DNA of 64,000 bases from Flavobacteriaceae bacterium (lineage in GTDB: Bacteria; Bacteroidota; Bacteroidia; Flavobacteriales; Flavobacteriaceae). The position numbers were made by a program, and so were the translations under genes. Shown here piece by piece: positions 7,214 through 15,535 of this stretch. The stretch's first letter is position 1, and each line of letters opens with the position of its first letter. The notes beneath the pieces were generated by a model. That model saw only the letters and a list, made by a program, of their open reading frames with translations. It was not told where the DNA came from and did no database searches. The stretch lies in assembly GCA_947488595.1 (NCBI GenBank), contig CANKZI010000003.1, forward strand, positions 1-64,000. The letters run 5' to 3'.

Positions 7214-9379
7214 ATGAACCATATTTTTAGTCACAAAGTTACCCAATTGCAACGTTGCATGGCTTTTAAATGCAGACAGTTGTCTTTCTTCTTTCTTCTT
7301 TTTTCTTTTCTATCCTTAGCGCAAGAAACTCCTAAAGATACAACTCAAATTAATCAACTTAATGAAGTATTAGTTGCCGCCATTCGGGTTACTACAAAAA
7401 CACCTGTAAGTTTTAGCAATCTTTCTAAAAAAGAAATTCAATCTCGAAATCTCGGTCAAGATATTCCAATTTTAATGAACTTCATGCCTTCGGTTGTTAC
7501 CACTTCCGATGCAGGAAACGGTGTTGGTTATACCGGACTTCGCGTCCGCGGAAGCGATGCCACACGTGTTAATGTCACCATTAATGGTATTCCATATAAC
7601 GATTCAGAAAGTCATGGCACTTTTTGGGTCAATATGCCCGATTTTGCATCATCTGTGCAAAGTTTGCAATTGCAACGCGGTGTTGGAACATCAACCAACG
7701 GATCAGGTGCATTTGGTGCCAGTTTGAATATGCTAACCGATAGTTTTTCAAAAACAAGTAGTGCCGAAATCGCCAATTCATTCGGTAGTTTCAATACCCG
7801 AAAGCATACCGTAAAATTCAGTACCGGGTTATTGAACGATCATTTTGAATTGGCCGGAAGGGTCTCTAATTTGAGCTCTGACGGTTATATCGACCGCGCT
7901 TCTTCAACTTTAAAATCCTACTTCTTACAAGGAACTTATGTTGGCAAAACAACGCTGATCAAAGCTTTGGCATTTGGCGGTACCGAAAAAACTTACCAAT
8001 CGTGGAATGGTGTTGATGCGGCAACTTTAAAAAGCAATCGGACTTTTAATTCGGCAGGACTTTTTACCGATGAATTGGGTGCTTCTCGATTTTATGACAA
8101 CGAAACAGACAATTACCAGCAAGACCATTATCAGTTGCATTGGAATGAAAATTTTTCACCGTATTGGAATACCAATTTCGCAATTCACTATACCAAAGGT
8201 AAAGGTTATTATGAAAATTATATCGAAGATGCCGATTTTGCAATCTACGGATTGCTTCCAGTTGGCACGGTAACTGCTACCGATTTGGTGCGTCAAAAAT
8301 GGTTGGACAATGATTTTTATGGCACTACTTTTTCAGTCAATTACAAAAAAAACGAACTTGACGCCATTCTTGGAGGTGGTTGGAACAAGTACGAAGGCAA
8401 TCATTTTGGCAACGTGATTTGGGCGCGACTGGCATCACAAAGTGAGTTGGGAGATCGTTATTATAACAATGATGCAATAAAAACCGATGCCAATATTTTT
8501 GCCAAAGCCAATTATCAAATGACCAACAAAATTAGTCTTTATGGCGATTTACAGTACCGCAATGTAAACTATAAAGCCAATGGCGTTCAAGCCAATTTGG
8601 TCGATGACTCATTTGGATTTTTCAATCCAAAAGCGGGACTTAATTATGCTTTGAACAACAAAAATACTTTTTATTTTTCGTATGCCAAAGCCCAACGAGA
8701 GCCCAACCGAACCGATTATGAAGGAGGTAACGTGCGTCCAGAAAAATTAAATGACTTTGAGCTCGGATGGCGTTATCTTGCTTCAAAAATGCAAGTCAAT
8801 ATCAATGGGTATTATATGCTTTACAAAGACCAACTGGTGCTGACTGGCGCTTTAGACGATGTTGGAAATCCAATTCGTACCAATGTCGGAAAAAGCTACC
8901 GTCTTGGTTTGGAAGCAGATGCCAATATACAAATTACACCTCATTGGAGTTGGCGACCAAATCTAACGGTCAGCGACAATAAAAATGTTGATTTTGTTTT
9001 GGATGACGGTAGCGGTTTGCAAAATTTGGGCAACACCAATATTGCTTTTTCACCAGATATTATTGCTGCCAATAGGCTTACTTTTTCGCCAATAAAAACA
9101 CTACAAATTGCTTTGCTTACAAAATTTGTAGATGAACAGTACCTCTCTAACACCAATGATACTGCATCAAAACTCGAGAATTATTCCCAAACGGATTTGA
9201 GTATTAACTATGAAATAAAAGGTGTAAAAGTCTTCAAATCCATCTTGTTTTCTGGATTAGTAAATAATATTTTTGACCAATCAATTGTTAGTAACGGAGC
9301 CGATTATGGTGGCGGTTATATTTATTATTTTCCGCAAGCGGGAATTAACTTTTTAGTTGGGATGACGCTTCAGTTTTAA
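7214..9379 (+). CDS. TonB-dependent outer-membrane receptor, predicted thiamine uptake
   Basis: Outer-membrane 22-strand barrel with plug, energised by TonB-ExbBD. A signal peptide (MAFKCRQLSF to FLSLA) is followed by QE; the true start may be the ATG at 7259 rather than 7214. After a possible TonB box (LNEVLVAAIRV) comes a plug with RVRGSDATRVNVTINGIPYN. The barrel ends in the usual terminal aromatic (GMTLQF). It has no N-terminal carboxypeptidase-regulatory domain and no SusD partner, so it is not a glycan importer of the SusC type. The substrate inference rests on the TPP riboswitch directly upstream. It converges with the lipoprotein gene with only two bases between stops. Confidence 0.9.
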   Translation: MNHIFSHKVTQLQRCMAFKCRQLSFFFLLFSFLSLAQETPKDTTQINQLNEVLVAAIRVTTKTPVSFSNLSKKEIQSRNLGQDIPILMNFMPSVVTTSDAGNGVGYTGLRVRGSDATRVNVTINGIPYNDSESHGTFWVNMPDFASSVQSLQLQRGVGTSTNGSGAFGASLNMLTDSFSKTSSAEIANSFGSFNTRKHTVKFSTGLLNDHFELAGRVSNLSSDGYIDRASSTLKSYFLQGTYVGKTTLIKALAFGGTEKTYQSWNGVDAATLKSNRTFNSAGLFTDELGASRFYDNETDNYQQDHYQLHWNENFSPYWNTNFAIHYTKGKGYYENYIEDADFAIYGLLPVGTVTATDLVRQKWLDNDFYGTTFSVNYKKNELDAILGGGWNKYEGNHFGNVIWARLASQSELGDRYYNNDAIKTDANIFAKANYQMTNKISLYGDLQYRNVNYKANGVQANLVDDSFGFFNPKAGLNYALNNKNTFYFSYAKAQREPNRTDYEGGNVRPEKLNDFELGWRYLASKMQVNINGYYMLYKDQLVLTGALDDVGNPIRTNVGKSYRLGLEADANIQITPHWSWRPNLTVSDNKNVDFVLDDGSGLQNLGNTNIAFSPDIIAANRLTFSPIKTLQIALLTKFVDEQYLSNTNDTASKLENYSQTDLSINYEIKGVKVFKSILFSGLVNNIFDQSIVSNGADYGGGYIYYFPQAGINFLVGMTLQF

Positions 9380-9381
9380 AA

Positions 9382-9807
9382 TTAATTATAAATCCGAATG
9401 AGTTTTGGCTCAATTACCTGCACACGATAAGGTTTCATTGTATAATCGCCATCATTACCAACACCTGTAAAAAGGCTGTATTCAAAATTATCGCAATTGC
9501 ATTTGGCATTAACACCGTTGATTCGCATTTGTGAACAAGAACTCGGATATTGATTCGGACAATTAGCGTCCCAAGCACGGTAATCAGTATCCGATATTTT
9601 CATAACAATTAATGTAACACCAATACCATTATCTGGAATAATTTGTGGATTGATATTTGAATTCAAACCGCTATAAGTTGGCAAATTAAGATTGAGCGTT
9701 GTAGAAAAAGCGTAATTTGGAATAAAAGGATTATTAAACTTTGTAGTGCTATTTGAGCAAGACAACAATAAAACCAAAGCAAAAGATAACAATACTGTTT
9801 TTCTCAT
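9382..9807 (-). CDS. Small lipoprotein, possibly Rieske-like fold without ligands
   Basis: A 141-residue protein with a lipoprotein signal (LLLSCSNS, Cys about 17), so anchored in a membrane. The segment AWDANCPNQYPSSC and then CNCDNFEYSLFTGVG resembles the Cys loops of Rieske-type ferredoxin folds, as in other Bacteroidota lipoproteins, with a C-terminal YRVQVIEPKLIRIYN strand. The whole protein contains no histidine, so a [2Fe-2S] Rieske cluster cannot be bound; the cysteines may be disulfides. Function unknown. Its stop is two bases from the end of the convergent receptor gene. Confidence 0.7.
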   Translation of the reverse strand: MRKTVLLSFALVLLLSCSNSTTKFNNPFIPNYAFSTTLNLNLPTYSGLNSNINPQIIPDNGIGVTLIVMKISDTDYRAWDANCPNQYPSSCSQMRINGVNAKCNCDNFEYSLFTGVGNDGDYTMKPYRVQVIEPKLIRIYN

Positions 9808-9836
9808 TATAAAATTTCTTTGTATAGTATGGGAAA

Positions 9837-9844
9837 CAAATTTA
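9837..9844 (-). promoter_or_regulatory. Promoter -7 element of the lipoprotein gene
   Basis: Minus-strand TAAATTTG, 29 bases before the lipoprotein start, fits TAnnTTTG. Confidence 0.5.
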
Positions 9845-9906
9845 ATTTAATTAACTTTGACTATTATATGATTAACATATAATTATAGACTGAATATAAA
9901 AAATAC

Positions 9907-9914
9907 TATCTTTG
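9907..9914 (+). promoter_or_regulatory. Promoter -7 element of greA
   Basis: TATCTTTG fits TAnnTTTG. The predicted transcript would start about at 9919-9921, directly in front of the leader hairpin. Confidence 0.6.
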
Positions 9915-9922
9915 TAGAAAGG

Positions 9923-9947
9923 AATCCCGTCACGATGGGATTTTTTC
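9923..9947 (+). promoter_or_regulatory. Terminator-like hairpin in greA leader
   Basis: AATCCC (9923-9928) pairs with GGGATT (9937-9942) around an eight-base loop, followed by TTTT. It lies between the predicted promoter and the greA ATG at 9970 and there is no plus-strand gene to terminate upstream, so it looks like an attenuator or 5' stabilising hairpin for greA itself. Confidence 0.6.
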
Positions 9948-9969
9948 TATTTATATAAACGAGGAAATT

Positions 9970-10446
9970 ATGAGCGCAGTATCTTATTACACAGCAGAAG
10001 GATTAAAAAAATTACGTGACGAGTTGGATTATTTAAAAAGTGTGATGCGACCAAAAGCGTCACAAGATATAGCAGAAGCAAGAGACAAAGGCGATTTGTC
10101 TGAAAATGCCGAGTATGATGCCGCCAAAGAAGCGCAAGGCATGCTAGAAATGCGCATTGCTAAATTAGAAGAAGTACATTCAAACGCAAGATTGATTGAC
10201 GAATCACAACTGGATACTTCTAAAGTGCTGGTTTTGTCGAATGTAAAAATCAAGAACCAAGCCAACGGAATGGAAATGAAATATACTTTGGTAGCCGAAA
10301 GTGAAGCCGATTTAAAAACCGGAAAAATCTCGGTAAGTTCGCCAATTGGTCACGGTTTACTTGGAAAATCGGTTGGCGAAGTAGCCGAAATCACAGTGCC
10401 AAATGGTGTTTTAAAGTTTGAAATTTTAGCCATTTCAAGAGATTAA
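9970..10446 (+). CDS. greA: Transcription elongation factor GreA
   Basis: Binds RNA polymerase through the secondary channel and stimulates cleavage of backtracked RNA. The protein has the usual length of 158 aa. The N-terminal coiled coil carries the acidic tip (GDLSENAEYDAAKE near residues 41-54), followed by the C-terminal FKBP-like domain with SPIGHGLLGKSVGE. GAGGAA lies just before the ATG, which is unusual for this purine-poor-leader genome and may reflect chance. See the hairpin in its leader, which suggests control by attenuation. Confidence 0.96.
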   Translation: MSAVSYYTAEGLKKLRDELDYLKSVMRPKASQDIAEARDKGDLSENAEYDAAKEAQGMLEMRIAKLEEVHSNARLIDESQLDTSKVLVLSNVKIKNQANGMEMKYTLVAESEADLKTGKISVSSPIGHGLLGKSVGEVAEITVPNGVLKFEILAISRD

Positions 10447-10494
10447 TTACAATATCTATTTTGTTTTTAATTCCATTATAACAAAGTCAAAATC

Positions 10495-10884
10495 ATGAGT
10501 ACTATTTTTACAAAAATTGTCAATGGCGAAATTCCATGTTATAAAGTTGCCGAAGACGCTCGCTTTTTGGCTTTTTTAGATGTCAATCCGAATGCCGTTG
10601 GACATACCTTGTGCATTCCAAAAAATGCCGTCGACAAAATTTTTGAGATGAACGAAGAAGACTATTTGGGATTGATGCAGTTTGCGCGAAAAGTAGCCAT
10701 CGCACTCGAAAAAGCCGTTCCTTGCAAAAGAATCGGAATGGCCGTTATCGGACTAGAAGTACCGCATGCCCACGTACATTTGATTCCGTTAAATGAAATG
10801 GACGAAATGCGTTTTCAAAACAAAGTCAAATTAGAAATGGAAGCATTCGAAGCATTGGCAAAAAAAATACAATCGTTTTTATAA
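10495..10884 (+). CDS. HIT family nucleotide hydrolase/transferase
   Basis: Histidine-triad protein of the Hint branch, which hydrolyses nucleoside phosphoramidates and related nucleotides; physiological substrate unknown. Length 129 aa. N-terminal IFTKIVNGEIPCYKV and FLDVNP are typical, and the catalytic triad H91-x-H93-x-H95 sits in PHAHVHLIPL. It is 48 bases downstream of greA and probably co-transcribed, a common pairing in this group. Confidence 0.9.
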   Translation: MSTIFTKIVNGEIPCYKVAEDARFLAFLDVNPNAVGHTLCIPKNAVDKIFEMNEEDYLGLMQFARKVAIALEKAVPCKRIGMAVIGLEVPHAHVHLIPLNEMDEMRFQNKVKLEMEAFEALAKKIQSFL

Positions 10885-10928
10885 AAGATAGTTACAACCA
10901 CGAACTCTCAAATTAAATTTTTTCGTAA

Positions 10929-10962
10929 CACGGACAATAGCGAACTGGCAAAGCCATCCGTG
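10929..10962. terminator. Possible terminator between convergent genes
   Basis: CACGGA and TCCGTG bracket an inner TGGCAAAGCCA palindrome between the HIT and histidine kinase stops. There is no strong T tract on either side, so the call is weak. Confidence 0.3.
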
Positions 10963-10969
10963 GTGTTTC

Positions 10970-12121
10970 TCAATCATTTTTCCGAAAACTCACTTGCATT
11001 GTTGTGCCTTTTCCAACCTCAGAGTGTGTAACTTTTATTTTTCCTTTGTGGTATTCTTCTACAATTCGCTTCGTTAGCGAAAGTCCCAAACCCCAACCGC
11101 GTTTTTTGGTTGTAAAACCTGGTTCAAAAACCCGTTTGAACTGGTTTTTTGGTATGCCTTTGCCCGTATCTGAGATATAAATTTTGACAAATTTGTCTTC
11201 ATCAATAATAGCAATATCGAGATTGCCGCGGCCTTTCATTGCATCAATTGCATTTTTTACTAGATTTTCAACCGTCCAACTGTGCAAAGCTTGGTTGATG
11301 GCAATCGGAATTGCATATTGCGGTGCCGCAAAAGTAAAAATAACTTGTTTTGAAAACCGCGATTTTAAATAATCAAACGATTGTTCTGTTTCTGCAATTA
11401 TGTCCAAGTTTTCTAATATTGGCTCCGAACCGATTTTCGAAAAACGATCGGTAATGGTTTGCAAACGCACGATGTCTTTTTCAATTTCGGATATGGTAGT
11501 GGCATCAACATTATCGGCTTTCATAATTTCGAGCCAACCAATTAACGAAGACAGAGGTGTGCCAATTTGATGCGCCGTTTCTTTTGCCATACCGGCCCAG
11601 AGTTTGTTTTGAGTCGCCATTTTCGTGCTTCGGTAAAAATTATAAACCAATGCAGCAAACAATACGATAATCAGTAATAAAGCGACAGGATAATATTTCA
11701 GTTTGTTGAGCAAATCCGAATTACTGTAGTACAAATATTGAAATTCGCCCTCCACATATTCAATTTGTATTGGCTCATTTTCATTCTTGAAACGGCGAAG
11801 TAATTTATTGAGTTGCACCGAATCTTTTGTAATGCTTTCTTCTATATTTCTAGAGCTCAGTATGTTGTTTTTGCTATCGGTCAGTAATAGCGGAATAGTA
11901 GCATTGTTTTCCAAAATTTTTCCAGGAAGCGTTAAATCGGTAAAGTCACCAGCGTTGAATAAGGCCTTTTGTGCTTCACCCAATACTTCCATTTTTTTTC
12001 GTTCTTCATTCTTAAACAACTGAAAAAAAGTAAAGGTATTCCACAAAATCATCGAAATAATAATGAACGAAGCAAAAATAATAATCCAACGCGTGAAATT
12101 TCTTCTTTCAGAAAACTGCAT
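10970..12121 (-). CDS. Membrane sensor histidine kinase
   Basis: Autophosphorylating sensor with 383 aa. Two membrane segments (about 12-34 and 144-163) enclose a roughly 110-residue periplasmic sensor region. There is no HAMP or PAS domain. The H-box has the variant form KETAHQIGTPLSS with His184. The ATPase part has the N-box ENLVKNAIDAM, G1 box DTGKGIP and G2 box GWGLGLSLTKRI. No response regulator gene lies next to it, so it is an orphan kinase whose signal and partner are unknown. Confidence 0.92.
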   Translation of the reverse strand: MQFSERRNFTRWIIIFASFIIISMILWNTFTFFQLFKNEERKKMEVLGEAQKALFNAGDFTDLTLPGKILENNATIPLLLTDSKNNILSSRNIEESITKDSVQLNKLLRRFKNENEPIQIEYVEGEFQYLYYSNSDLLNKLKYYPVALLLIIVLFAALVYNFYRSTKMATQNKLWAGMAKETAHQIGTPLSSLIGWLEIMKADNVDATTISEIEKDIVRLQTITDRFSKIGSEPILENLDIIAETEQSFDYLKSRFSKQVIFTFAAPQYAIPIAINQALHSWTVENLVKNAIDAMKGRGNLDIAIIDEDKFVKIYISDTGKGIPKNQFKRVFEPGFTTKKRGWGLGLSLTKRIVEEYHKGKIKVTHSEVGKGTTMQVSFRKND

Positions 12122-12147
12122 ACTTTTTTTTTGAGGGATAAATATAA

Positions 12148-12155
12148 CAAATTTA
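12148..12155 (-). promoter_or_regulatory. Promoter -7 element of the histidine kinase
   Basis: Minus-strand TAAATTTG, 26 bases before the kinase start codon. Confidence 0.5.
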
Positions 12156-12324
12156 TTATTGTTATTTGGCTTAAATTACGCTGTGTATTGGTTAGAATAA
12201 CCTGCTTTTTCATGAATTATCTTGCACTTTTTTTGTAGTTGCTATTCAAAACCGGAAGCAGTTTTATGATAGCAACCAGTTGAGATTCGCTTATAAATAT
12301 GATGCTATTATTGATTCTATTTGT

Positions 12325-12332
12325 TATTTTTG
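12325..12332 (+). promoter_or_regulatory. Promoter -7 element of the flavin reductase-like gene
   Basis: TATTTTTG fits TAnnTTTG. It lies inside the longer open frame that begins at 12299, which argues that the real start is the ATG at 12350. Confidence 0.55.
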
Positions 12333-12349
12333 TTAGAAATAAATTCACT

Positions 12350-13240
12350 ATGATTAGCATTGAACCTAATGACCTTTCGCCAGTAAAATTACAAGGCTAC
12401 CTGCAAAGCGCTGTCGGTCCGAGACCAATTGCTTTTGCTAGTACTATCGATCAAAATGGAATTCCAAACTTATCGCCTTTTAGTTTTTTTAATGTCTTTA
12501 GTTCCAATCCGCCGATATTGGTTTTTTCGCCTGCGCGACGTGTGCGCGACAACACAATAAAACATACATTGATTAATGCGGAAGCAACACGAGAAGTAGT
12601 GATTAATGTGGTTGATTATGCCATTGTCCAGCAAGCATCACTTTCGAGTACTGAATATCCATTAGGAACCAACGAATTTTTAAAATCGGGTTTGACCGCC
12701 GTTCCATCAGATATTGTAAAACCTTTTCGTGTTGCCGAAAGTCCAGTGCAATTTGAATGCAAGGTTAATGAAATCATCAGTTTAGGAACAGAAGGTGGTG
12801 CGGGTAATTTGATCATTTGCGAAGTCGTCAAAATTCATATTAGTGAAGCTGTTTTAGACGAGAATGGCAACATTGACCAATACAAAATCGATTTGGTATC
12901 ACGAATGGGTGGTAATTGGTATTCTCGCGCAAACCAAGGCCTTTTTGAAGTGCCAAAACCCTTAACCACTTTAGGAATTGGCGTTGATGCAATTCCCGAT
13001 TTTATCAAACACAGTCCCATTTTTAACGGAAATGATTTGGGAATGTTAGGTAATATCGAAGCCTTGCCAACAACCGAAGAAGTTACTATATTTGTAAGAG
13101 AAAATTTTGAAGTCAAAGGCGTTTTGAGTGCAGATGATGAAGAAAAAATCCACTATTTGGCCAAAGAATTTTTGAAAAAAGAGCAAGTGCTTTCGGCTTG
13201 GAAAGTACTTTTGGCGCAACGTATAAATAAAGATAAATAA
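12350..13240 (+). CDS. Flavin reductase-like FMN-binding protein
   Basis: Split-barrel FMN-binding protein of the flavin reductase-like family, expected to bind FMN and perhaps reduce it with NAD(P)H. The start at 12350 (296 aa) is preferred over 12299 because a promoter match lies between them and because MISIEPNDLSPVKLQGYL is a family-like beginning. Core features: VGPRPIAFASTI, NLSPFSFFNVFSSNPP (flavin loop) and ARRVRDNT. The C-terminal about 90 residues are a helical extension. The donor and electron acceptor are unknown; no oxygenase gene is adjacent. Confidence 0.85.
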   Translation: MISIEPNDLSPVKLQGYLQSAVGPRPIAFASTIDQNGIPNLSPFSFFNVFSSNPPILVFSPARRVRDNTIKHTLINAEATREVVINVVDYAIVQQASLSSTEYPLGTNEFLKSGLTAVPSDIVKPFRVAESPVQFECKVNEIISLGTEGGAGNLIICEVVKIHISEAVLDENGNIDQYKIDLVSRMGGNWYSRANQGLFEVPKPLTTLGIGVDAIPDFIKHSPIFNGNDLGMLGNIEALPTTEEVTIFVRENFEVKGVLSADDEEKIHYLAKEFLKKEQVLSAWKVLLAQRINKDK

Positions 13241-13265
13241 TAGTATAACAATTAAAACATAGACG

Positions 13266-13643
13266 ATGGAAGTAACAGGAAGAGTAAAAATGATTGATAC
13301 GACTAAAGAAGTTGGATCAGGAGGTTTCAAAAAGAGAGATGTTGTAGTGACGACAGATGAGCAATATCCGCAACATATTTTGGTGCAATTTGTACAAGAT
13401 AAATGCGAATTATTAAATAATTATCAAGCGGGCGATAATGTCAAAATCGATATCAATTTGCGTGGCAGAGAATGGATAAATCCACAAGGTGAAACGGTTT
13501 ATTTTAATACAATTCAGGGCTGGAGAATAGCAAAAGTACAAGCCGATGCGCCTGCACAACAAGCACCACCAATGCCTGCCGCCCCCGCTTTTGAACCAGC
13601 GCCAAATTTTAAAGAAGAAGAGCACGACGATTTGCCTTTTTAA
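13266..13643 (+). CDS. DUF3127 OB-fold-like protein
   Basis: A 125-residue Bacteroidota protein of the DUF3127 family, which resembles single-stranded-DNA-binding OB folds. MEVTGRVKMI, FKKRDVVV and VKIDINLRGREW define the beta barrel (about residues 1-95). The tail is Ala/Pro rich and ends in EEHDDLPF; an acidic tail with terminal DLPF is like the SSB C-terminal tip that recruits repair and replication proteins. This supports, but does not prove, an SSB-related role. It starts 25 bases after the flavin reductase-like gene and ends in a terminator. Confidence 0.85.
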   Translation: MEVTGRVKMIDTTKEVGSGGFKKRDVVVTTDEQYPQHILVQFVQDKCELLNNYQAGDNVKIDINLRGREWINPQGETVYFNTIQGWRIAKVQADAPAQQAPPMPAAPAFEPAPNFKEEEHDDLPF

Positions 13644-13663
13644 TAAAAACCAAACAAAAAAAT

Positions 13664-13712
13664 AAGATTTAGAAAATGGAAGTCATTCTGGCTCGGTTTT
13701 CTAAATCTTTTT
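13664..13712. terminator. Intrinsic terminator after the DUF3127 gene
   Basis: AAGATTTAGAAAA (13664-13676) pairs with TTTTCTAAATCTT (13697-13709), followed by T residues; A residues on the other side would make it work both ways. Confidence 0.85.
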
Positions 13713-13720
13713 TATTGGAA

Positions 13721-13728
13721 TACTTTTG
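13721..13728 (+). promoter_or_regulatory. Promoter -7 element of aat
   Basis: TACTTTTG fits TAnnTTTG and ends 12 bases before the ATG at 13741, giving a very short leader. It overlaps the alternative TTG start at 13726, which can therefore be discarded. Confidence 0.6.
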
Positions 13729-13740
13729 AAATACAAAAAG

Positions 13741-14379
13741 ATGTATTATTTATCACAGGCACTTTTTTTTCCTCCAGTCAATCAAGCCAATCGCGAAGGT
13801 ATTTTGGCTATTGGTGGCGATTTGTCGCCCGAAAGATTGCTTTTGGCTTACCAATCTGGCATTTTTCCTTGGTTCAATCCAGAAGAACCTATTATTTGGT
13901 GGTCGCCCGATCCAAGGATGGTGCTATTTCCCGACGATTTGCTGATTTCCAAAAGCATGCGTAAGGTTTTGAATCAAAATATATTTACGGTTACTTTCAA
14001 TCAAAATTTTCTAGCAATTATTACTAGTTGTCAAAACATCCAACGCAATGGCCAAATCGGTACATGGATTAGTGATGAAATGATAAATGCCTATTGTGAA
14101 TTACACGAATTAGGTTATGCAAAATCGGTTGAAGTTTGGCAAAATGAAACGTTGGTTGGCGGACTTTATGGCGTCGATTTGGGCAACATTTTTTGTGGCG
14201 AAAGCATGTTTTCAAAAGTCTCAAATGCTTCAAAAGTTGCTTTTATTGCTTTGACAAATCAATTAAAAGAACAAAATTACCATCTCATCGATTGTCAAGT
14301 TTATAATACGCATCTTGAAAGTTTGGGATGCAAAGAAATTACTAGAGCAGATTTTATGAATATCTTAAATACAAAATAA
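13741..14379 (+). CDS. aat: Leucyl/phenylalanyl-tRNA-protein transferase
   Basis: Adds Leu or Phe from aminoacyl-tRNA to proteins with N-terminal Arg or Lys, marking them for ClpAP in the N-end rule pathway. The protein is 212 aa from the ATG at 13741. Conserved blocks: GILAIGGDLSPERLLLAY, GIFPWF, WWSPDPRMVL, GGLYGVDLG and FCGESMFSKVSNASK, the last two forming the acceptor site. It lies alone between a terminator and the ald promoter. ClpS/ClpA partners are outside the window. Confidence 0.95.
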   Translation: MYYLSQALFFPPVNQANREGILAIGGDLSPERLLLAYQSGIFPWFNPEEPIIWWSPDPRMVLFPDDLLISKSMRKVLNQNIFTVTFNQNFLAIITSCQNIQRNGQIGTWISDEMINAYCELHELGYAKSVEVWQNETLVGGLYGVDLGNIFCGESMFSKVSNASKVAFIALTNQLKEQNYHLIDCQVYNTHLESLGCKEITRADFMNILNTK

Positions 14380-14427
14380 TTTTACATTAAATTATTTTTA
14401 ACCCTATTTTCTTAAGGGTCAATAATG

Positions 14428-14435
14428 TATATTTG
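14428..14435 (+). promoter_or_regulatory. Promoter -7 element of ald
   Basis: TATATTTG fits TAnnTTTG and lies 23 bases before the ald ATG. Confidence 0.55.
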
Positions 14436-14458
14436 TCAAAAAAATAAAATAGTACATT

Positions 14459-15532
14459 ATGAAAATAGGGGTTCCGAAAGAAATTAAAAATAATGAAAAT
14501 CGAGTTGGACTTACTCCAGCAGGTGTTTTCGAATTGATAAAAAACAATCATACCGTATATATCCAAAATGCTGCTGGCGAAGGAAGTGGTTTTTTTGATG
14601 AAGATTATTTGACAGCAGGTGCTATTTTGCTTCCTAATAGTGAAGCGATTTATGCCATTAGCGACATGATTGTAAAAGTAAAAGAACCCATAAAAGAAGA
14701 ATATTCACTTATCAAAAAAAATCAAATTCTTTTTACCTACTTTCATTTTGCTTCAAGCAAAGAATTGACGCAAGCCATGATCGAAAGCCAATCGGTTTGT
14801 ATTGCATATGAAACGGTAGAAGACGAAGATGGTACTTTGCCGTTGCTCACGCCAATGTCTGAAGTTGCTGGTAGAATGGCCATTCAGCAAGGCGCCAAAT
14901 ACTTAGAAAAACCCATCAAAGGTCGTGGCATTTTATTGGGTGGTGTTCCGGGTGTTCCTCCTGGAAAAGTATTGGTTTTGGGTGCTGGTGTTGTTGGAAT
15001 CCAAGCCGCAAAAATGGCAGCTGGTTTGGGAGCGCATGTTACCATTTTAGATATCAATATGAAAAGACTTCGTTATGTAAATGACGTGATGCCAAGTCAC
15101 GTAGTAACCGAATTTTCTAGTGAATACAACATCCGACGCCATATAAAAAACCATGATTTAATTGTTGGCGCAGTTTTGGTTACTGGCGGAAAAGCACCAA
15201 AATTAATCACCAAAGACATGCTCAAAGACATGAATCCAGGCACTGTTATGGTTGACGTTGCCGTTGATCAAGGTGGCTGTTTTGAAACTACTCGACCTAC
15301 AACCCATGAAAATCCAACCTATATTATTGATGATGTGGTTCATTATTGCGTGACCAATATGCCTGGCGCAGTGCCTTATACTTCTACTTTGGCTTTGACC
15401 AATGTAACTTTGCCTTATGTTCTAAAAATCGCCAATTTAGGATGGGAAAAGGCATGTGAGCAAAATAAAGATTTGAACAAAGGCGTGAATATCGTTAACG
15501 GAAAAATTATTTATGAAGGAATTTCGTTTTAA
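14459..15532 (+). CDS. ald: Alanine dehydrogenase
   Basis: NAD-dependent interconversion of L-alanine and pyruvate plus ammonia. The 357 residues are about a dozen fewer than is usual; the end stops at KIIYEGISF where others continue, but the catalytic core is whole. Landmarks: NRVGLTP near residue 15, VKVKEP (catalytic Lys), YFHFA (catalytic His), the Rossmann site VLGAGVVGIQAAKMA near 170, and MVDVAVDQGG with its conserved Asp. It converges with the DUF3857 gene with three bases between stops and no obvious terminator, so the two transcripts probably overlap. Confidence 0.93.
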   Translation: MKIGVPKEIKNNENRVGLTPAGVFELIKNNHTVYIQNAAGEGSGFFDEDYLTAGAILLPNSEAIYAISDMIVKVKEPIKEEYSLIKKNQILFTYFHFASSKELTQAMIESQSVCIAYETVEDEDGTLPLLTPMSEVAGRMAIQQGAKYLEKPIKGRGILLGGVPGVPPGKVLVLGAGVVGIQAAKMAAGLGAHVTILDINMKRLRYVNDVMPSHVVTEFSSEYNIRRHIKNHDLIVGAVLVTGGKAPKLITKDMLKDMNPGTVMVDVAVDQGGCFETTRPTTHENPTYIIDDVVHYCVTNMPGAVPYTSTLALTNVTLPYVLKIANLGWEKACEQNKDLNKGVNIVNGKIIYEGISF

Positions 15533-15535
15533 AAA

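Noticed and set aside
7214..9379. SusC-type glycan importer
   Set aside because: No N-terminal carboxypeptidase-regulatory domain, no SusD gene next to it, only 721 residues, and a TPP riboswitch upstream.
12299..12349. N-terminal extension of the flavin reductase-like protein as a signal anchor
   Set aside because: A TAnnTTTG promoter match lies within it and the family starts near MISIEPNDLS.
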